64,000 nt of DNA from Tolypocladium sp. Sup5 PDA-1 (lineage: Eukaryota > Ascomycota > Sordariomycetes > Hypocreales > Ophiocordycipitaceae): assembly GCA_000750105.3 (NCBI GenBank), contig JPHH03000062.1, positions 122,144 through 186,143 on the forward strand. Reading direction: 5' to 3'. The notes beneath the pieces are model-generated. The model ran no database searches, was not told the DNA's origin, and worked only from the letters and a program-made list of their open reading frames with translations. Below, in pieces: positions 46,561-57,222 of this stretch. How positions within the stretch are numbered: position 1 is the first letter of the stretch; every line of letters starts with the position of its first letter. Made by a program: the position numbers and the translations under genes.

Positions 46561-47062
46561 CTTGGCTCGTCTCGAGCGTGTAGCTGATGTCTCACTGGCT
46601 GGGCAAGGGGACCACGCTCGATGAGGAGATTATCTTATAAAGTACGGATACGTATTTGCTATTCTCTCGGTTATTAGCCGACCTATTATATTTTACAGTG
46701 GGGGCAATAAGTATTCGTCAAAGACCTTGTACCCCCACACCTAATTTTGGCGTGATTGGTACATCGTTGTGACGAATACAAATTGCACTGGACTGTAGTA
46801 GCCCGCCAGACGCGTTTAATACTAAGACTTTAGCTATATAGGCCGGCTGATCTTGCCCTGCGCCTCTAATAAACGCCGTATTTTGATACCAGTTTGAGTA
46901 ACATGTGTATTGATCTTCTATTCTATCCCATCCCACGCAGCTATTGCAAGTGAGAGTGTTCTCGGGGTCTGGCTCTTGGCTGAGGCGCTAAGGAGCAGAC
47001 TCTGCGTCATAAAATCGTTAAAAGGCCGCCATAACTGATCTTGAAGAGATCTGCTAGATATC
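46561..47062. other. AT-rich intergenic segment
   Basis: The segment 46620-46900 is noticeably AT-rich and may be old transposon debris. No gene seen. Confidence 0.4.
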
Positions 47063-48127
47063 CTAAAAGATGGGAATGGTGGCTTGGTTGACATAGTCGA
47101 TATTGGCCGGTATCGACTCGATGCGGTCAGTGCAAGTGCCAAAGATACGATCCCAAAGCCGAGTCTGTTTGCCATAGTTGTGGCTTTTCCTCCATCCCTT
47201 GCGGTGGTGCAAGTCATGATCCTCAATCACAATCTCCGCCCCAAACATCTGAAGCAACCAGCTCATCGTTGTCGGTGGTGTCAGATGAATGCGAAGGCCG
47301 CTATGGCCCATCACCTCCGTGAAAACCACGAATTCGTAGCAAATCCAGCATTGGTAATAGTCCAAAGGCACCCCGATGGCCCTAAACGTGAGGTACGTCA
47401 TGAACGGTATACCGACCATGTCGAAGAATTCCTGTTCGTGGTCCGCATATGCCGTCAGGAGCGGGTTCGGATGCTTGGTCAAATGGTGCGTGCGATGGTA
47501 TTGCCATAGGTGGGAGACGTCGTGCATGGCTCGGTGATACCAGTAGAACCAAAAGTCCAAGATGATTCCATACAAGCCAATGTCAAGAGTCAGCCATAGC
47601 CACCAAGTCCAATCTCCCAACGCAGCTGCCGGGGCCGTGTTGGCATTGTAGGTGAGAAAGATGGTCATGGCGATTCGGGTGCCGGTTGTTTTGACGACGG
47701 ATGCCGTCACCTTTGCAACTCCAACATCTGGCACTTCGTCACGATCGTGAACGTCTCCGTCCAGGAATCCATACTTGTGGGCGAGGCGGCGTAGGATATG
47801 GACTTCGCGGATGACGATTGCGTTGAATGCGGTAAAATAAAGGACGAAGACGGCAATCTTGTTCAGGCCCTGGTGTCCGGTATATGATAGCCACGCTTGG
47901 TGGAGGGCGATTGGGATGAAGGCGTAGAAGAGAACCCAGAGGTGTTGTGGCAATTGAGGGAGATATGGTATCTTGTCGTCTTTGGAGTGCACCGGTATGG
48001 GTGTATCCAGGGCGACATGGTATCCGTTGACCAGCTCAATAAACCACATGTGAATGGTCCATTTGTTCCTGTCGCCGGTTCGCCAGGTGGACTTCATAGA
48101 GTCCTTCGGGTTGGGCTTGGTAGCCAT
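47063..48127 (-). CDS. Fatty acid hydroxylase / sterol desaturase superfamily enzyme (2)
   Basis: Intronless, 354 aa from ATG 48127; the open extension upstream lacks an ATG and family features. Histidine boxes are HRAMH (198-202), HRTHH (211-215) and HDLHH (304-308), with further histidines at HSGLRIH (275-281). Four or more hydrophobic segments are visible (for example WVLFYAFIPIALH, YGIILDFWFYWY). This is a diiron membrane oxygenase or desaturase, probably in the ER. It has a longer N terminus and different boxes from hydroxylase 1, so the two are not recent duplicates. It shares a 772-bp divergent promoter with the SDR gene, so co-regulation is likely (inference). Confidence 0.87.
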   Translation of the reverse strand: MATKPNPKDSMKSTWRTGDRNKWTIHMWFIELVNGYHVALDTPIPVHSKDDKIPYLPQLPQHLWVLFYAFIPIALHQAWLSYTGHQGLNKIAVFVLYFTAFNAIVIREVHILRRLAHKYGFLDGDVHDRDEVPDVGVAKVTASVVKTTGTRIAMTIFLTYNANTAPAAALGDWTWWLWLTLDIGLYGIILDFWFYWYHRAMHDVSHLWQYHRTHHLTKHPNPLLTAYADHEQEFFDMVGIPFMTYLTFRAIGVPLDYYQCWICYEFVVFTEVMGHSGLRIHLTPPTTMSWLLQMFGAEIVIEDHDLHHRKGWRKSHNYGKQTRLWDRIFGTCTDRIESIPANIDYVNQATIPIF

Positions 48128-48899
48128 GATGGCTGGCTGGTTTGTATGTTTGCTGTTTCTTGACCTGCTCTCTGTGGGACAAAAACAAAAGATAAGAAGC
48201 ACAGTTGCGCTTTGTAGGGTTGGGGGCAGCAATGGCTAGTTTGTGGCATTCAGCGCCGCCACATGGCCCATTAAGTATTCCGGCCGAGGCAGATGAGTGG
48301 AAACAGATCACGAGACAGAAGACTGACAACATGCCGGAATTGCCTCGTCGCCACTGCCGTGTCAGTGGACTCGCCGCGCGGCAAAACACGTAGCTAGATT
48401 TTGCTGGAGCTGATTGATAGTTGGATGCGCTGCGGTAGTATCCGTACGGTGCAGTTTGTTGCTCCGATCGCCCGTGGATCGAGCGCTCGACATGTGCTCC
48501 AACACTGTGGAGTAGTTCCGTAACACCCACTGGTGCTGAAGCAACTCTGGTCCCCCACACTCCAGTCTCCTTCCCCACCGGTGCCAGGACACTCAACCAG
48601 TCAGGGTTGTATTTCAGAGTCCCGACGGGAGCCGTTCCCGTACGCGCCCCAGAACCTTACCCAGGTGGCCCCCACAATCACAGGGGTTGCCTACAGGGTC
48701 CGGGCACCCCAGCTCGGGCAGCCGAGGCAGACCCGGCCGGCACGGGCAATACGGGGCACGGCGACCGGACGTCCGGCGCAATTATATATAGCGGCTTCAA
48801 GGCTCTGCTTCACCTTGGGCTGATAAGGGCCTTGTATTTGACCTCAGCTCGCGCTCTGTACCCTCAAACGCAACAATACGCATCTCTCAGACCGTCGCC
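48128..48899. promoter_or_regulatory. Divergent promoter, hydroxylase 2 / SDR
   Basis: Contains a perfect 12-bp palindrome CCGGACGTCCGG (48765-48776; CGG-N4-CCG arrangement) immediately upstream of an AT-rich TATATATAG element (about 48781-48791), which lies about 110 bp upstream of the SDR start. CGG/CCG inverted triplets are the usual target of Zn2Cys6 regulators. Confidence 0.6.
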
Positions 48900-49973
48900 A
48901 TGCCCCTTGCACTACGAGCAATAGAGTCGCCGCCTTTCAAGGCCCTGCACTACCTGCAGCAGGCTCTCCTTTCCCCCGTCTTTTCCGGATCACTTTTGTT
49001 GGCGCTGGTTGCGGCCCCTGAGTCCGTACGACATGCGGTCCTGAGACGGCTGTCGCTCCCGCCCACGTTTGATCTTAGCATTGCCAAGACCGTCCTCCAG
49101 GTCCTGCTCGGCCTCGGCCTTGTGCGTGCCGTCAACGATGCTCTCAACTCCATGGCCGCCAACTGCTGGCGCATGAGAGCAGCAAAGGGCTGGGACTGGC
49201 CAAAGGAAGTTGCCGTCGTCACAGGAGGGTGCAGCGGCATCGGCTACGGCATCGTGGAGCGCCTGGTTCGCCGACAGGTCACGGTCGCCATCCTCGATAT
49301 CCAGGACCTCCCCAAATCCTTTGAGAACCACCCTCGCATCCACTTCTACAAGTGCGACATCACGTCGCCCGAGTCCGTGGCCGAGGCTGCGGATGCCGTG
49401 CGCCGAGACTTGGGGCATCCTTCCATCCTCATCAACAACGCCGGAATCACCAAGCCTATGCCCATTCTCAAGATGCCGCAGGAGTTCCTGCACAAGATCT
49501 TCAACGTCAACTGTCTCTCCCACTGGACCACCGTGCAGCAGTTTCTGCCGCGCATGATCCAGCTCAACAAGGGCCATGTCGTCACCGTCGCCAGCATCGC
49601 CTCGTTCGTCGCGCTGGCAAAGGGCGCCGACTACTCGGCCACCAAGGCCGCCGCGCTTTCCTTCCACGAGTCCCTGGCAACTGAGCTCAAGCAGTTCTAC
49701 AAAGCCGACAATGTTCTAACTTCCGTTGTACATCCCAACTTCGTTCGGACTCCGCTCGTCGAGGACTTTGCAGACGCGCTTGAGAAGGAGGGTATGAAGC
49801 TGCTCACGCCCGAACAAGTTTCCGACGCGATCGTGGGCCAAGTATTCAGCAGGAGGGGCGGTCAGTTAATTCTTCCTGACAATATGTCGCCAGTTTCTGG
49901 TATCAGGGGGTGGCCGACGTGGCTGCAAGTAATGGTCAGAGACGTGATAGGAAAGTGTGCTACAAAGCTATAG
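48900..49973 (+). CDS. Membrane-anchored short-chain dehydrogenase/reductase (17beta-HSD11/RDH10-like)
   Basis: Intronless, 357 aa. The N-terminal ~90 residues have two hydrophobic segments (FSGSLLLALVAA, TVLQVLLGLGLV), as in ER or lipid-droplet SDRs. The Rossmann core has TGGCSGIG (cofactor binding, about 107-114), NNAG (about 179-182) and the catalytic YSATK (about 245-249). An Asp after the second strand (LDIQD) favours NAD(H) by analogy. Relatives act on sterols, retinoids or long-chain alcohols. The C terminus is ATKL, at most a weak peroxisomal signal. The gene is divergent from hydroxylase 2, with the monooxygenase downstream in the same direction. Confidence 0.9.
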   Translation: MPLALRAIESPPFKALHYLQQALLSPVFSGSLLLALVAAPESVRHAVLRRLSLPPTFDLSIAKTVLQVLLGLGLVRAVNDALNSMAANCWRMRAAKGWDWPKEVAVVTGGCSGIGYGIVERLVRRQVTVAILDIQDLPKSFENHPRIHFYKCDITSPESVAEAADAVRRDLGHPSILINNAGITKPMPILKMPQEFLHKIFNVNCLSHWTTVQQFLPRMIQLNKGHVVTVASIASFVALAKGADYSATKAAALSFHESLATELKQFYKADNVLTSVVHPNFVRTPLVEDFADALEKEGMKLLTPEQVSDAIVGQVFSRRGGQLILPDNMSPVSGIRGWPTWLQVMVRDVIGKCATKL

Positions 49974-50795
49974 AGATAGATTGGAGAAACATTTGTTCCA
50001 ATCACCTCGTCTTCCAGTGTGAAGCCGAACGGCATAATTTTGTGTTGTAATATGGTACAATGATGAAATTCCGCTGCCCGATAACAAAATGCAGCCGAGT
50101 GAATCCCAATAATTGCCATGGCTTCAAGTGAATGGTTCGGTCTGTCCTTTGCATGTTGAATGTGTCCACCACTGCCACGAGTGAAGTCCACACTCTGCAC
50201 CTGTAACGCCGTTTCAGTCGCCATGCTCTCCGCCGCTCTGTGACCGAACCCACTTGGCGCCATCTTCGCTAGCTCAATCTGTAAAGCAGGGTTGCCGAGG
50301 TCAGCGTTGGTGGTTTAGGGTTGCCACGGTACAAATGCAAGTTTGGGGTAGAGTTGGTGTCTTCTGACAATGCCAACCCCCACGCGCAGCCATCCGTGCC
50401 CAAATATCAACAAGAAACTATGCGATTGGTCCGTACCTCAAGCAGGGAGCAGGGTTCAAGGGCACCCTGGCTCAGTGGTTCCCCAATCAGTCGATCGTTC
50501 AATGACGCGTTGCGCCATTCACGAGCCATTCCTCTTCCCAGCGGTCCTTGGCACTGTGTACCAATAGGCTCGGGTGCAAATAATGAAGCCGACCCCGTTC
50601 CCATGTGAACACAACGAAATGTTTCGGCATCCGTCAAGAAACATTTGCGCCGACTTTGCAACTACAAAGCTGCAGCCATCCGGGATAGTTTGGTTGTCGC
50701 ATTGCTGGTCGCCAGATTAGAAGCCATCGCTGCCCACGTGCAGTCCATACTTCCATTCCATTCAGCCCAACGTCCGTCCACCCATTATTGCGACC
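49974..50795. other. Intergenic region, monooxygenase promoter
   Basis: No supported gene, and short open frames are without recognisable features. I do not see a second copy of the 12-bp palindrome here. Confidence 0.45.
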
Positions 50796-52277
50796 ATGAC
50801 GAAGAAGCAAGACCATCGCTCTGCGACGGGCGCACCCGACTTTGACGTTGTCATAATCGGCGCGGGCATCTCCGGCATCAATGCTGCGTATCGCATACAA
50901 ACGCAGGCACCTCCAGGTACCTCTTATGCCATATTCGAGGGACGGGACTCGATTGGCGGCACATGGGATCTCTTCCGTTACCCGGGCATCAGGTCCGACT
51001 CGGACATCTTCACCTTTGGCTTTGAGTGGAATCCCTGGCCCAAGAAAGAGACGCTCGCCATGGGGTCGGACATCAAAGAGTACATTATCCAATCTGCCAA
51101 GTCCGCAGGAATCGAAAGACACATCCGATATCGACACAAGGTCACGTCGGCAAATTGGATCCCGGAAGACAAGTGCTGGGAGGTGGCCGCCCACAAGGAC
51201 GGAGAGGAGAAGCCCAGCGTCTATCGCACCCGATTTATCCTTCTTGGCACGGGCTACTACGACTACGAGCAGCCACTGGAGACAGTCATACCCGGAATCA
51301 GTGACTTCCAGGGCAAGGTCATTCACCCGCAGTTCTGGCCCGAGGACTATGACTGCACGGGCAAAGACATCGTCGTTATTGGTAGCGGTGCGACCGCCGT
51401 GACCATTGTGCCCTCTGTCGCCGACAAGGTCAAGCACGTCACGATGCTCCAGAGGAGCCCAACGTACATCTTCCCGCTTCCCAAGTACGGCCAGCTCACA
51501 GCCTTCATCTTCGCCCTGCTCCCCCGCCGCATGGCCCAGTGGCTCAACAGGGTCATCTGGATACTCCAAAGTTACCTGATGATCGTCGCCTGCAGAAACT
51601 TTCCCGGCGTAGCGAAGAAGCTCATCCGTCATGTGAACATCAAACACCTCCCCCCGGACGTCGCGTGGGATCCGCACTTCAAGCCGCGCTACAACCCGTG
51701 GGAGCAGCGGCTGTGCGCCTCCATGGATGGGGATTTCTTCGCGGCTATCCGGTCCGGCAAGGCCAGCGTCATGACCGACACAATCGACACTGTCACCAAG
51801 GACTCGATCAGGCTCACGTCGGGAGCCATCCTGCACCCGGACGCCATTGTCACCGCGACGGGGCTAAAGCTCAAGTTCGCCGGTGGCATCCAGTTTTCGA
51901 TAGACGGCGAACCGTTAGACGCGACGGGAAGGTTTGCTTGGAGGTCCTGCATGCTCGAGGATCTGCCAAACTTGTTCTTCATCGTGGGCTTTGAGAATGC
52001 ATCGTGGACCCTCGGCGCCGACTGTGCCGCGCAACTCCTAACTCGTTTGATGTGGGAGCTGAGAAAGAAGAATGCCACGGTCGCCACGCCGCATATGGAT
52101 AACCCCGAGGAGATGGAGGTCAAGCCCATGTTGAGTCTCTCGGCTACCTACTTGAAGCGCATGAACAAGAGCCTTCCGAAGGGAGGCACAGGGGTATGGA
52201 GTCCCAGGAACCATTACATGGCGGACCTGTATGCGGCGAAATGGGGTGACATTAAGACTGGTCTGCTTCTCAAGTAG
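50796..52277 (+). CDS. FAD-dependent Baeyer-Villiger-type monooxygenase (EthA-like)
   Basis: Intronless, 493 aa. The first dinucleotide fold is GAGISG (residues 22-27, FAD). The Baeyer-Villiger fingerprint FxGxxxHxxxWP is met exactly by FQGKVIHPQFWP (about 171-182), and a second fold GSGATA (about 196) binds NADPH. The family uses C4a-peroxyflavin to insert oxygen next to ketones or to oxidise S/N atoms; EthA is a close length match (489 aa). A hydrophobic stretch (LTAFIFALLPRR, IWILQSYLMIVA) suggests membrane association. A ketone made by the neighbouring SDR would be a sensible substrate, which is inference. Confidence 0.92.
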   Translation: MTKKQDHRSATGAPDFDVVIIGAGISGINAAYRIQTQAPPGTSYAIFEGRDSIGGTWDLFRYPGIRSDSDIFTFGFEWNPWPKKETLAMGSDIKEYIIQSAKSAGIERHIRYRHKVTSANWIPEDKCWEVAAHKDGEEKPSVYRTRFILLGTGYYDYEQPLETVIPGISDFQGKVIHPQFWPEDYDCTGKDIVVIGSGATAVTIVPSVADKVKHVTMLQRSPTYIFPLPKYGQLTAFIFALLPRRMAQWLNRVIWILQSYLMIVACRNFPGVAKKLIRHVNIKHLPPDVAWDPHFKPRYNPWEQRLCASMDGDFFAAIRSGKASVMTDTIDTVTKDSIRLTSGAILHPDAIVTATGLKLKFAGGIQFSIDGEPLDATGRFAWRSCMLEDLPNLFFIVGFENASWTLGADCAAQLLTRLMWELRKKNATVATPHMDNPEEMEVKPMLSLSATYLKRMNKSLPKGGTGVWSPRNHYMADLYAAKWGDIKTGLLLK

Positions 52278-53460
52278 GACTTCGTTTATCTCGGGCTAGA
52301 TGGGAGTTGGGCTGCCTTTCATAGCTTTAGCATAGATAGTGTACTTTTCCAAGGAGCTAGGGATCCGAGGCGAGCCTCGGAATAATATATACACAACACA
52401 AGACCTGTTGTTGCCTGGCCTCGCATGGACTTAGTCTGCCGCATGCCTGTAGGGAAGCGGTGGTAGGACCGACTCAGGAAATGCCGAATATAAATTCCGC
52501 GGCCGGTTTGACGACTTTGTCTCGCTCTTCAAGTTCAGGAGAACCAGAATGCTTCGTAGGCCAGTCCCCATCGGGTGCTTGCTACCAGAATTCGGCCGGG
52601 AAAGGAACAGAGACCGTTTCAAGTGCCTCATACCCAGGTCTGTCAATGACCTGTTCCAATCGGACAGGCAGGGAAGGGATAAAGGCACATCTGTGCCGCT
52701 TTAACCAGCCACGAGGAAAACTCCATGAAAGGACTCAATTTCTCCTGTTGCAGTTTAGACGGCGGTGGCCATTTGATCCGGAGCCCAGGTGAGACATAGC
52801 AACTTGACCTCTTGACGGAATTGTATGGCACCTGCCATTGTGCCCGCCTTGCCAATTATTGGGCGGAACAATGCTCTTGTATGTCGACGCGACGAAGGAA
52901 TCGGCGCCATCGATGCCGTCTTCGAGATAGAAGAACTTGAGGCTCTGGGTCTCAATCGGGTCTCCGGTCTCTGAGATATACATGTATGCCATTCGCTCGC
53001 AGATAGACTCTAAGGCGCTCCTCTGCGAGCTGGTTGAAGAAGAATGTTCGTCGCTGTACCGGTACTCAATTGAACATCCTGGTCAAAATGTGCGCATTGT
53101 TTCCTTTCTAGGTCGGACATTGCTGACCAGCATCGTCGAAATATATACGGTCGGGGACGTAGGGACCAAGTCTGTGCATAGATGCAAGACTGGCAATCGG
53201 ATTATCGCTAATGCTCGCGGACCCTTTGCGCCCCGGCTATAATTACTACAGTTATTCTTCGTGGGACAAAATGACTTACATGTATAATTAATACTGAATG
53301 GCCGCATATCCTCTTCTGAAAGTCTTGCTGTAGGAAAGCAGTGGAACGTCCGGGGCCTGGGGCGCCTACCCGACCCTCAGTTCTCTCCCTTAACTGACAT
53401 ATCACAATATCGACTTTTCTAGTTCGTAGTCTGGAACACGCTGTTCCACCCACCGGGAAT
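52278..53460. other. Intergenic region between last gene and transposon block
   Basis: Short open frames on both strands (for example a minus-strand frame starting MAYMYISETGDPIETQS at 52992) show no family I can name. CA and TG dinucleotides are still normal here, so it is not RIP-mutated. Confidence 0.4.
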
Positions 53461-53850
53461 GGTGGTATCCCCGATCGGGTAAGGCGCCCTTGCCGCCATT
53501 GGCCCGCCCCCCTTGCCGTGCCCCTCTATCGCCGGGCGCCCGTATAAATAAACCGACCTCTATCCTCTTCCGTCGACTTGTACTCTTGACTTCTCTTCTC
53601 CTCTTTCTCTCCCCTTTAGCTCCGTCGGCCGTCCCGCCTTCGCACCCTGTCTTCTCTATTTCTGCCTGCGTTAATCCTTTATTTCGCGGACTCGTTATTT
53701 CGGCCCTAGAGATAGCCCGTTTTAAGCTCCGCTACGTCTGCTGCCGAGCGCCCTTCGACGCACGCCCTAAGTATTCCCCTTGTCGTCTAGGCTTAATGCC
53801 TCTTGCGCCGTTTTCTTTTCTTTCTGGTTTACCGGAATAGCATCGGTTCT
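53461..53850. other. Promoter-like, pyrimidine-rich edge of the transposon block
   Basis: A TATAAATA element (53542-53549) is followed by a strongly C/T-rich leader, like a Pol II promoter and 5' untranslated region. It borders the RIP-mutated block but is itself only lightly affected, so it may be the 5' end of a transposon. Confidence 0.4.
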
Positions 53851-55562
53851 TTGCTAACGGGCTTAGCTTACGCTATTTTGTAACTACGGAATCTACCTCG
53901 CCCCTTCTAACTCCTACCTCTTTATTCGGCCGGCGTCCCTCTGTTTCCGTGTACTAGTTCTCGAGATAGATTCGCCTTCGGTAACCGCCCTCGGTATAGA
54001 GGCTTAGAGGAACGCGATTATTGCTTAGCTAATAGAAAAAAAATGCCGTATATGACGGACTGCGCCGATAGCCGACCCGAGTCGCCTTTCCGCACAGTTA
54101 CGACTAGCCGTAGTCGATACCCTTGATAAGCTAAAATATGCCTCGTGTCGCGTATTGAGATAATACGTTATTAGAAACCTAGGGCGGGAACTTTTGTTGC
54201 GAAGATTGCGGCCTGGCGTTGTCTCGGGCTGGCGCTGCCTAGCGGCCTATGCTATTATGAATAGCGTGATTATAGTCGACTCCTCTCTACTAGTCGCTTA
54301 CGGGGATGAGTATAGATTAAGGGAGCGTTTGATTCGGCCTCGTGTTCGAAGCTAAGATAGAAGTGTATCGATAGATTAGCTCTAAGAATGGCCGAGAACG
54401 CCTAGGAGTGGATTATCGACTCCTTCTCTACTTCGGATACCGAATATTACGAGGAGGTTTAGAGATCGAGACTATGTAATAGAATATAGAGAACTAATAT
54501 AGCGTGATATTAGGCTAACTTCGGGGACGCCGAGAACGCCCTAGTAATCGAGCTAGCTTAATCTTTAGCGACGTTACTTAGAGGAGAAGGATATCTAGAA
54601 AGCGTTATATTAAGTATAGCCCGGTAACTCGATAATTAGCGGCGAGATAGGAGGGGAGATGTAGTTAGAGTTAATAACGCCTGGACTTATCTCTCGGATA
54701 CGAACCTTTATATAAAGTACGGCTTATAGAATAGCACCGTGGCGAGTAGCTATAACCGGCGCTATATTAAGCCGCGTCCTCGCCTATTTAAGGCGTCTAG
54801 CGCCTAGCGATTCTCGAGTTAACGCGCTCGTTAACGAAGTTCCTATACCCTTTGCGAGAAGTCTATATTTCTTTCTTACGAGGAGGCTCTATACCTATAC
54901 TATAGCTTCTCTCGTCGCTCTTAATAATTAGGTCTTTTAGACTCCTCTAGTTATAGCGCGTATAGAGAACGCTCGCCTTATAAAACCTTTATATCTACTA
55001 CTATAGTAGAAGCCGCGTTAACCTCCTACAACCCCGTCCGCGCCGTAGTCTTCTATAATTACTTCGAAGGCCGCGTAGATAGCGCAAAGCCCTTCCTCGG
55101 CTAGTCGGTAGTAGACTTTGAATAATATAATATTAATCTCCTCCGACGCCGAATCTAACGTAGACGACGGGGACGAAGGTAATAGCGATAACGGGTCGTA
55201 TAAGCTAGAGGTAGGTGAGTCGCGCCTAGACGACTTACTTCCTTTAATCTCGGCGATTACGGCGTTAATCGCTGCTATATAACGAAGTTACCCGGAGGGC
55301 ATAGGTAAGTAGTAGTAAGACCTAAGGGTTAGGTAAAATACTAATAAATATATTAAGCGAACCTAGCTAAGGCGATTAATAATACCGAGGTTACGAACCC
55401 GAATGGTTTAGCCTCGTCGGCTATAGACTATCCTAGTTAGCTAGCTAGCACGACCCCTATGCTATCCGCTCCTGCTCTAAGCACTACTGCCGATTCCGCG
55501 TTATCCCGGCATCCCTCGATATAGCCCGTACCTGTCCTGTCTCTAGAGGATAGAGTGCTATA

Positions 55563-56016
55563 TATTACGACCTAGGCTAACGGGCCACGGGATAGGCCGG
55601 CTATGCAGGCGCTAAGGTAGGCCGCATGGAATAATAGTTAGAACGACGGGCTAATAGTAGCATAGCGATATTAGATTATTAGGATTAGTAAGTAATCTAG
55701 GTAAGCTAGATTACTATAATCGGTTAATAATCTAAGTAATCTAGGTAATAGATTATTAAGGGCTCTTAATAATCTAAGAATAGTACCTAGTATATAAGAC
55801 CCCTTAATTTCCTTACTATAGCATAGATACCTCGCTAGCTTTTAATATATTATTCTAATATAGATATACTTATATTACTTTAAACCCCTTAGTTACGATC
55901 TATTATCTAGGATATCCGATCTATTACTATCGTAATAAGACTAGCCTAGTACTATGCCCTAACCTTTCTGCTAATATAAACCTCTAGTTTATCCCTTGGG
56001 AACCTAAACCGTTATA
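55563..56016 (+). mobile_element. Solo LTR with 5-bp target-site duplication
   Basis: A 454-bp LTR. Its ends read tatta... and ...gttata, expected for TG..CA ends after RIP. CTATA directly flanks both sides (55558-55562 and 56017-56021). The sequence just inside the left end (cctaggctaacggg) and the right end (aacctaaac) recur in the two other LTRs. Confidence 0.85.
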
Positions 56017-56899
56017 CTATAGCGTTAGTACACGGACATGTCTAGTTAACCCGGTCTCGTATCTATAAGCGACTTCTTCTATCCCTTGCTCTAGCAAAGT
56101 CAAAGCGCGGCGCCGCTAAATCGATGCGGTAATATACTTAGTAGTAATACCGAGGACAGTGACCTAGGTATTATAGGTTTACGTAGCGATAGTGGCTTAG
56201 GTAGTGACTAAGTTACTTAGTCTACTCTTACCTAAAGGTCTATAATAGGATCTAGCTATCTAGCTCTTAGTTAAAGAAGCTCGAATAAGGACGAATAGAA
56301 CTATCGGGTAACGGACGATAGTACTAACCTCGCCTCTTCCCCCGCCTTACCTTATAGTAGTTAGATATATGCCAAGGAGCGTTAGACTATCCTTAATAAT
56401 AGCCCTTCGGCGAGCTAGCCTAATAGAACTAGCGGGGATAGGCGAAGGCAATTACGTAAGTAACGTGCCGCTAGGAGTAGGCATAATCTTCGTCCTCTCC
56501 CGGTTAAAAGGCTTCTTACTAAAGAGGGGACGGACGATAGCGAAGATAAATACGTGCTAGCACGTAAGCGTCGTAAAGTTATAGCCCCCGCTATTAAGTA
56601 GCGTAGTATATAGCGCGAGCCCGAACTATTATAGAGGCCGAGACCGGGCGGTGCTAGGAAACTAAAGAGATAGAGCGGAACTAACGCCTCGTCTATAAAT
56701 ATAGAGGCGCCTGCCTATATTACTATTATAAGCTATAAGGAATAGCTACTTCCCGATACTATGCTTAAATACGTCCGAGATAATAGTATAGCGACGTTCT
56801 AACTATAGTTTACTTAGGCTACTACGTGTAAGGTATATAGTACCTAAGATTAACTAGTAACTAAACGCTATCTATTATCGAAGAAAGTTAAGAATCCGA

Positions 56900-57222
56900 G
56901 ACTTATAGCTAGAGAGGAGCGATCTAAGAAGTAGATAGAAAGTATCCTAGGACCGCCTAGCTAGCTAGATAATATAAATTATAACGCTAATATTTACGAG
57001 GCGGACTACTTACTTGCCTAGTAGGGGAAGTATACTTTCTTAGTAAAGTAGTCTAATAGTACTATTATATAAGAGCTAAGGAGATATATTTTAGGCAAGC
57101 GGATGCTTAACGAATTTAAGGTAGAGTATTAAGGTTTTAACGCGGGAGTTAATATTTTAGTAACTCGAACGAGAGCCGGGAAGCGCTAATATCTTTTGCG
57201 CTAGCATAGCCGCTCGCCGAAG
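56900..57222 (+). pseudogene. Chromodomain-like C-terminal relic of a transposon protein
   Basis: One plus-strand frame, broken by several RIP-type stops, keeps a chromodomain-like pattern (YTFLVK followed by a Trp-codon-turned-stop, and EL/EP-type residues further on), then a TRTRAGKR stretch. The coding resemblance stops exactly where the next LTR begins (57223), so the LTR interrupts it. Upstream broken frames from about 54000, split by the solo LTR, may belong to the same element. Confidence 0.45.

Noticed and set aside
48990..49667. Minus-strand open frame of 225 codons
   Set aside because: Antisense of the SDR; no start context or domain.
50634..51836. Minus-strand open frame of 400 codons
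   Set aside because: Antisense of the Baeyer-Villiger monooxygenase, which has complete motifs.
52735..52992. Minus-strand frame MAYMYISETGDPIETQS and onward as a gene
   Set aside because: The frame seems to shift near 52850 and no family was recognised; too little to support a gene call.
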